Shown here piece after piece: positions 60,283-64,000 of a stretch of 64,000 nt of DNA. How positions within the stretch are numbered: position 1 is the first letter of the stretch; the number at the start of each line of letters is the position of its first letter. Location: contig OW818684.1 of the NCBI GenBank assembly GCA_942493135.1, positions 5,332,001-5,396,000 of the forward strand, given 5' to 3'. The stretch is from Planctellipticum sp942493135 (GTDB taxonomy: Bacteria; Planctomycetota; Planctomycetia; Planctomycetales; Planctomycetaceae). The position numbers were made by a program, and so were the translations under genes. A model generated the notes under the pieces. It did not search any database and was not told the origin of the DNA. It saw only the letters and a list, made by a program, of their open reading frames with translations.

Positions 60283-63200
60283 TCACTTTGACTTCTTTGG
60301 CGCCGCGAGCCACGGAATTCGAGATCGGGCTGGCGTTGGTGTGGCAGTCGTTCCGCGGCTCTGGGAATTGCCGGTGGAGCTCCGGGCGTTGAGCCGTTCC
60401 TGCTCCCAGAATTGTTCCTGAGCAGAGACGGTCTGAATCGCGGAATCACGGATGGGCTCGCGACGGGCCGCCTCAGGTCCCGGAGCAGGGGGCAGTTCGG
60501 CGGGCCCCGGCAGCGACATTGGCGTACCCTTGATGGCGGGTTCCCATCCAGGAACCGCGCCGGGTGCCGGCGGCGTCGCAGGAATCTCGTACGACTCCGG
60601 TCCCGATGTTGGCGGGGACATCATTTCCAGAGGAATTCCCTCGGCCCCCGGCACCGATCGCAGCGGGCCGTGGACTTCTTCGAGCTCCGACTCGATAAAG
60701 TGCATTCGGGCCATTTCGACGTCCTTGATGACTTCGGCTTCGATGTCATCGCGAACCAGCCGCGGCGTCAGGAAGATCAGGAGCTCGGTCCGCTTGGTCG
60801 CTCGCGAGTCGTAACGGAAGGCGTAACCGATGACCGGGATATCTCCCAGCCAGGGGACCTTTCGCTCGGTGGTTTCGTTTGACGAGGTAATCATGCCGCC
60901 GATGACCACGGTCTGCCCGGAGGGGACGCTGACAGTCGTTACTGCCGACCGAATGTCGCGAATCGGCGACTCGATCACGTTGCCGTTGGTCGCATCGGTG
61001 AAAATCGGCACGCCTTCGGAGAGAAACGCGCTCTTTTCCGCATTCACATACATCACAATCTGACCATCCGGATTGATCCGCGGCGTGACGTTCAGAATGA
61101 TGCCGGCTTCCTGCTGCGTAATCTGAGGATTGGCCAGACCTTGTGCCGAGATCGTGACGCCGTTGACGATCGGAACGACCTGACCCTGAATGATCTGAGC
61201 CTGCTGGTTGTCCAACGTCCGGATCTGGGGGCGGCTCAAGACCTGGACCCGGCGCGTTGCCGACAGGGCACGCAGCAGGACGCTGACCGCATCGGAGCCG
61301 GCGGACAGCACCAGGCCGCCGTAACCGAGATCCCCGTTGGTCCGACCGAGCGAGAAGCTGCTGAGGGCCTGCGATCCCACGGTCTTCTGATTGGCCGAAT
61401 TGTTCGTTCCCAGTCCCAGCACGGGATTGGCAAAGTTGAAGCCAGGAGAGGCTTCCTGGGAAATCAGTTTCTGAGTCGTCACTGTGCCGCTATTGGTCTG
61501 ATTCGTCACGTTCTGAAACAATGCGTTGGTGATTGTGCTGCGGCCGAACAGGATCGGGTCCTGGAAGCCCAGTTCCACGCCGAATTCATCGTTGTTGTCG
61601 AGTTCGACTTCCACCAGCAGGGCCTGAATCACGACCTGCTGCGGGGCGGCGTCGAGCTTCTCCACGATCATCATCACGCTGTCGAAATAGCGGGGAGTCG
61701 CACTGATGAGCAGGCTGTTGTTGACGGTCTCGGGGACGACGATCACTTCGCGTTCGAGCTGTTCGACGTTGCTGATCAGATTCGGATCGTTCTGTCCGAG
61801 CTGCTGCTGCGAGGTGAGAAAGTTCTGCAATGAGGTGGCGATGTTCGCGGCCGGGCTGTTCTTCAGCCGGTAGACCGCGTTTTTCCGCGACCGCAAGTCG
61901 CTTTCATCGAGCCGCAGCAGGATGGCTTCCACCACCTGCAGAGCCTCGGCTCCGCCGACGGCGATCACGCTGTTGGTGCGGGTGTCGACGGAGAACTTGA
62001 GCGGAATGAGCCCGCTGTTGGCGTCGTCGGCGCCCGCGATCAGGACGCCGAGCTGGTTGCCGGCGCGCTGCCCCCCCTGATTGCTCTGGCCCTGCGTCGG
62101 AAAGAGTGCCTGGAGCTGGGTGACCATCAGTTGGGCGTCGGCGTTCGCCAGCGTGAAAACCTTGATCTCCGCCACAGCGGACGTCGGCCGATCCATGGCC
62201 CGGATCAGTTCGCCGATCAGTCCCAGACTCTGTTCCGGCGCCGAAACGAGCAAGCTGTTCATGCGGGCGTCGGGAGTGATGCGAATGTCCGCCAGAATTC
62301 CCGAGCGAAGTTTTCGCTCGCTGGTGCCGTCGGTCGCCAGAAACTGCAGGACCGCGGACCGGGCGTCCCGGAATTCGTCGCTGACCTGGCCGGCGGAGAC
62401 TCCCTGGAGAGCCCCCCCGGCCTGTCCGCCGGCGTTCGACTGCGGCGGAGCGAGGACGCTTTGAATTGCGGCGTTGAGCACCTGAGCAAGTTCGGTGGCC
62501 ACGGCATTTTGCAGCGGGAAAATCTGAATCTGGCTCACGGCCCCCGATTCGCCTTTGTCGAGTTTCTCGACCAGAGCGGTAATCTCATCCAGATCCCGGG
62601 GACGGGCGCGGACGACAATGGAATTCGAACGGGGATCGGCGACGACCAGGGGTTTGGCGTCCAGTCCCTTGCGTTCGTTGTAAAACTCTTTGATCAGCTC
62701 CGACACCTTGGTGGCCACGGCCGACTTCAACCAGAAGACCTGAAACTCCGTCGCCGGATCGACGGGCTGATCCAGCTCCTCGGCGAGATCGAGGATCGAG
62801 GGCAAGTCCGCCGCGGGGGCCACGATGAGCACCGCGTTGGGCTTGGAGACCGGTATGACCGCCACCGCCTGGCGGGGTTGAGTCGCCAGACCGGGGAACT
62901 TGGCGAGCTGCTCGTAGACAGTCGTCAGCAGGGTCGCCAGGGAGTCGGAATCGACGTTCCGCAGATACATCAGGTGGACCTCGGGAGCCGCCCCTTCGCT
63001 GAGCTTTTCCAGCTCGCGAATGACCTGCATCACCTGCTCGACGTCCTTTTCGCCGCCGCGCAGAATCAGCACGCCCAGGTCCGGCACCGCTTCGATATTA
63101 ACCTCGCCTTTCAAGTTGCCGAGGACTTCCTTCTGAATCTTCTCGTCCAGCTTCGGGTTGCCGGTCTTTGGCACAGCAGGGCGGGGGGCGTCGTCGGCTT

Positions 63201-64000
63201 TTGGCTCGGTCGCTTCCGGCGCGGGCTCCTCGCGTTCCTGATCCTGGGCGGCGAATGCACGATCGATGCTTTCGTCGTCGTCGAGTTGCGCGAGAGTCGC
63301 CCGAGCCGGGGCTTCGCGCCGCGCCCGTCGCAGTTCATTCAATTCGTCGGGAAGTTGCGCGGCGATCTGGCAGACGTACTTGGAGCTGGCGACCAGCCGC
63401 GTCGGATTGCCGTCCATGCCGCCGTCGATCAGCTTCAGCAGCTTGACGACCGCCCGCACATCTTCATCGGCGGCATCGATCAGGAGCTCGCCGTTCTCTT
63501 CGTCAATGCTGATCGAAAACTGAATCCGCCGCTCCATGCCGGCGGCGTCATCGCTGGCGACGGAAAAGACGTGGAAGGCCGGCAGTCCATCAATGCCGCT
63601 GTTGTCCAGTTTGGCCCGTGACTTGAACGCTTTGTAGACGGTCCGGGCCAGTTCGGTGGGAGTCTGACGACGGACGCGATAGGCCAGCGTCTGCGAGGAC
63701 TTGGCCGGCTCTTCTTCAAGCATCGCGGCCGTCACACGCGGTCGGTTCGACCGGACCGGTTCGGCGTATTCCTCGTGCTGGACGGTCCGGACGCGCTGGC
63801 GCGGCGATGCCGTCGTGGATTCGATCTCGGTGGCGGGCGCGGGCTGTCGGCGGAGCGGTTCAAACTTGCGTTGATAGGGAGAGGGGGATTCCAGGGCCTG
63901 GGTGGGGGCCGCCGGTGCAAACGGCGGCGGGGCATGCGCCGGGCCGATGACCGCCGGCTGATAGCGCGGCCGGGTTGAGGGAATATCGATCAGGAAAAGG
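60283..64000 (-). CDS. Large type II secretion secretin (GspD-like), N-terminus outside window
   Basis: The frame stays open to the right edge, giving at least 1239 codons. Residues near the edge form a Pro-rich linker. It carries several N-domain (secretin_N) repeats, for example VHLMYLRNVDSDSLATLL, FQVFWLKSAVATKVSELI, IQIFPLQNAVATELAQVL and IKVFTLANADAQLMVTQL. The secretin core has RVQVLSRPQIRTLDNQQAQI and SGQTVVIGGMITSSNETTERK, then KVPWLGDIPVIGYAFRY and ELLIFLTPRLV. A Pro-rich tail of about 160 residues follows. It forms the outer-membrane channel for type II secretion or pili. The lipoprotein at 59074 follows it. The real start is beyond base 64000. Confidence 0.93.
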   Translation of the reverse strand, partial: LFLIDIPSTRPRYQPAVIGPAHAPPPFAPAAPTQALESPSPYQRKFEPLRRQPAPATEIESTTASPRQRVRTVQHEEYAEPVRSNRPRVTAAMLEEEPAKSSQTLAYRVRRQTPTELARTVYKAFKSRAKLDNSGIDGLPAFHVFSVASDDAAGMERRIQFSISIDEENGELLIDAADEDVRAVVKLLKLIDGGMDGNPTRLVASSKYVCQIAAQLPDELNELRRARREAPARATLAQLDDDESIDRAFAAQDQEREEPAPEATEPKADDAPRPAVPKTGNPKLDEKIQKEVLGNLKGEVNIEAVPDLGVLILRGGEKDVEQVMQVIRELEKLSEGAAPEVHLMYLRNVDSDSLATLLTTVYEQLAKFPGLATQPRQAVAVIPVSKPNAVLIVAPAADLPSILDLAEELDQPVDPATEFQVFWLKSAVATKVSELIKEFYNERKGLDAKPLVVADPRSNSIVVRARPRDLDEITALVEKLDKGESGAVSQIQIFPLQNAVATELAQVLNAAIQSVLAPPQSNAGGQAGGALQGVSAGQVSDEFRDARSAVLQFLATDGTSERKLRSGILADIRITPDARMNSLLVSAPEQSLGLIGELIRAMDRPTSAVAEIKVFTLANADAQLMVTQLQALFPTQGQSNQGGQRAGNQLGVLIAGADDANSGLIPLKFSVDTRTNSVIAVGGAEALQVVEAILLRLDESDLRSRKNAVYRLKNSPAANIATSLQNFLTSQQQLGQNDPNLISNVEQLEREVIVVPETVNNSLLISATPRYFDSVMMIVEKLDAAPQQVVIQALLVEVELDNNDEFGVELGFQDPILFGRSTITNALFQNVTNQTNSGTVTTQKLISQEASPGFNFANPVLGLGTNNSANQKTVGSQALSSFSLGRTNGDLGYGGLVLSAGSDAVSVLLRALSATRRVQVLSRPQIRTLDNQQAQIIQGQVVPIVNGVTISAQGLANPQITQQEAGIILNVTPRINPDGQIVMYVNAEKSAFLSEGVPIFTDATNGNVIESPIRDIRSAVTTVSVPSGQTVVIGGMITSSNETTERKVPWLGDIPVIGYAFRYDSRATKRTELLIFLTPRLVRDDIEAEVIKDVEMARMHFIESELEEVHGPLRSVPGAEGIPLEMMSPPTSGPESYEIPATPPAPGAVPGWEPAIKGTPMSLPGPAELPPAPGPEAARREPIRDSAIQTVSAQEQFWEQERLNARSSTGNSQSRGTTATPTPARSRIPWLAAPKKSK

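Noticed and set aside
62131..63621. A 496-residue plus-strand frame opposite the large secretin
   Set aside because: Antisense to a gene with unmistakable secretin motifs.

Overview
The window looks like chromosome of a GC-rich planctomycete (Planctomycetota, most likely class Planctomycetia). Reasons: a planctomycete-type cytochrome c domain protein at 32428-32838, two secretin-family proteins, many secreted or lipoprotein-type proteins, an H4MPT-type formyltransferase, a MutL-type ASKHA protein beside conserved unknown membrane proteins, and long loosely packed intergenic stretches. I saw no rRNA, tRNA, CRISPR array, insertion sequence or phage gene. Both ends cut through genes: the left edge removes the C-terminus of a hydrolase-like protein, and the right edge removes the N-terminus of a large secretin.

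Layout. 0-12 kb: degenerate secreted alpha/beta-hydrolase, PPK2 polyphosphate kinase, secreted VOC protein, a giant inverse-autotransporter-like beta-helix protein, a cytosolic-type alpha/beta hydrolase, an M20 deacetylase and a PQQ-type beta-propeller lipoprotein. 12-24 kb: HDOD protein, an unknown membrane protein, a small secretin with its coupled upstream ORF, an RND efflux transporter without adaptor, two GNATs around a membrane-anchored coiled-coil protein, and a Cys-rich secreted protein. 24-32 kb: secreted cyanophycinase, a two-gene C1 operon (5-formyl-THF cyclo-ligase plus formyl-H4MPT transferase), a STAS-like protein, an unknown small protein, then overlapping dxr-rseP. 32-46 kb: cytochrome c protein, TPR protein, Zn-peptidase, an FAH-hydrolase/alcohol-dehydrogenase pair, RimI-like GNAT, odhA-odhB (2-oxoglutarate dehydrogenase E1/E2), a PIN-TRAM membrane protein, an Sm-like small protein and an NtrC-type response regulator. 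46-64 kb: SDR, the unknown MutL membrane cluster, an esterase, RraA-like and M81 proteins, threonine synthase, a lipoprotein and the large type II secretin.

The most interesting segment is 47075-54236, read on the minus strand. It is a tightly packed, partly overlapping set of seven genes: a small soluble protein, a 614-residue MutL-family ASKHA ATPase-fold protein, a double barrel-sandwich protein, an FN3-TM-soluble domain protein, and three more membrane proteins. No glutamate mutase subunit lies nearby, so the MutL protein probably serves an unrelated membrane-associated machine. I regard this as the best candidate for an undescribed system.

Regulation. Three GG-N10-GC elements resembling sigma-54 promoters sit 76-92 bases upstream of three plus-strand genes between 24 and 28.4 kb. 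A sigma-54-type activator with a variant GAFTSA loop is encoded at 43958-45349. Several convergent or downstream hairpins act as likely terminators. Short imperfect repeat tracts occur in at least five intergenic regions; two of them are 24/29 identical and both sit just after a stop codon.
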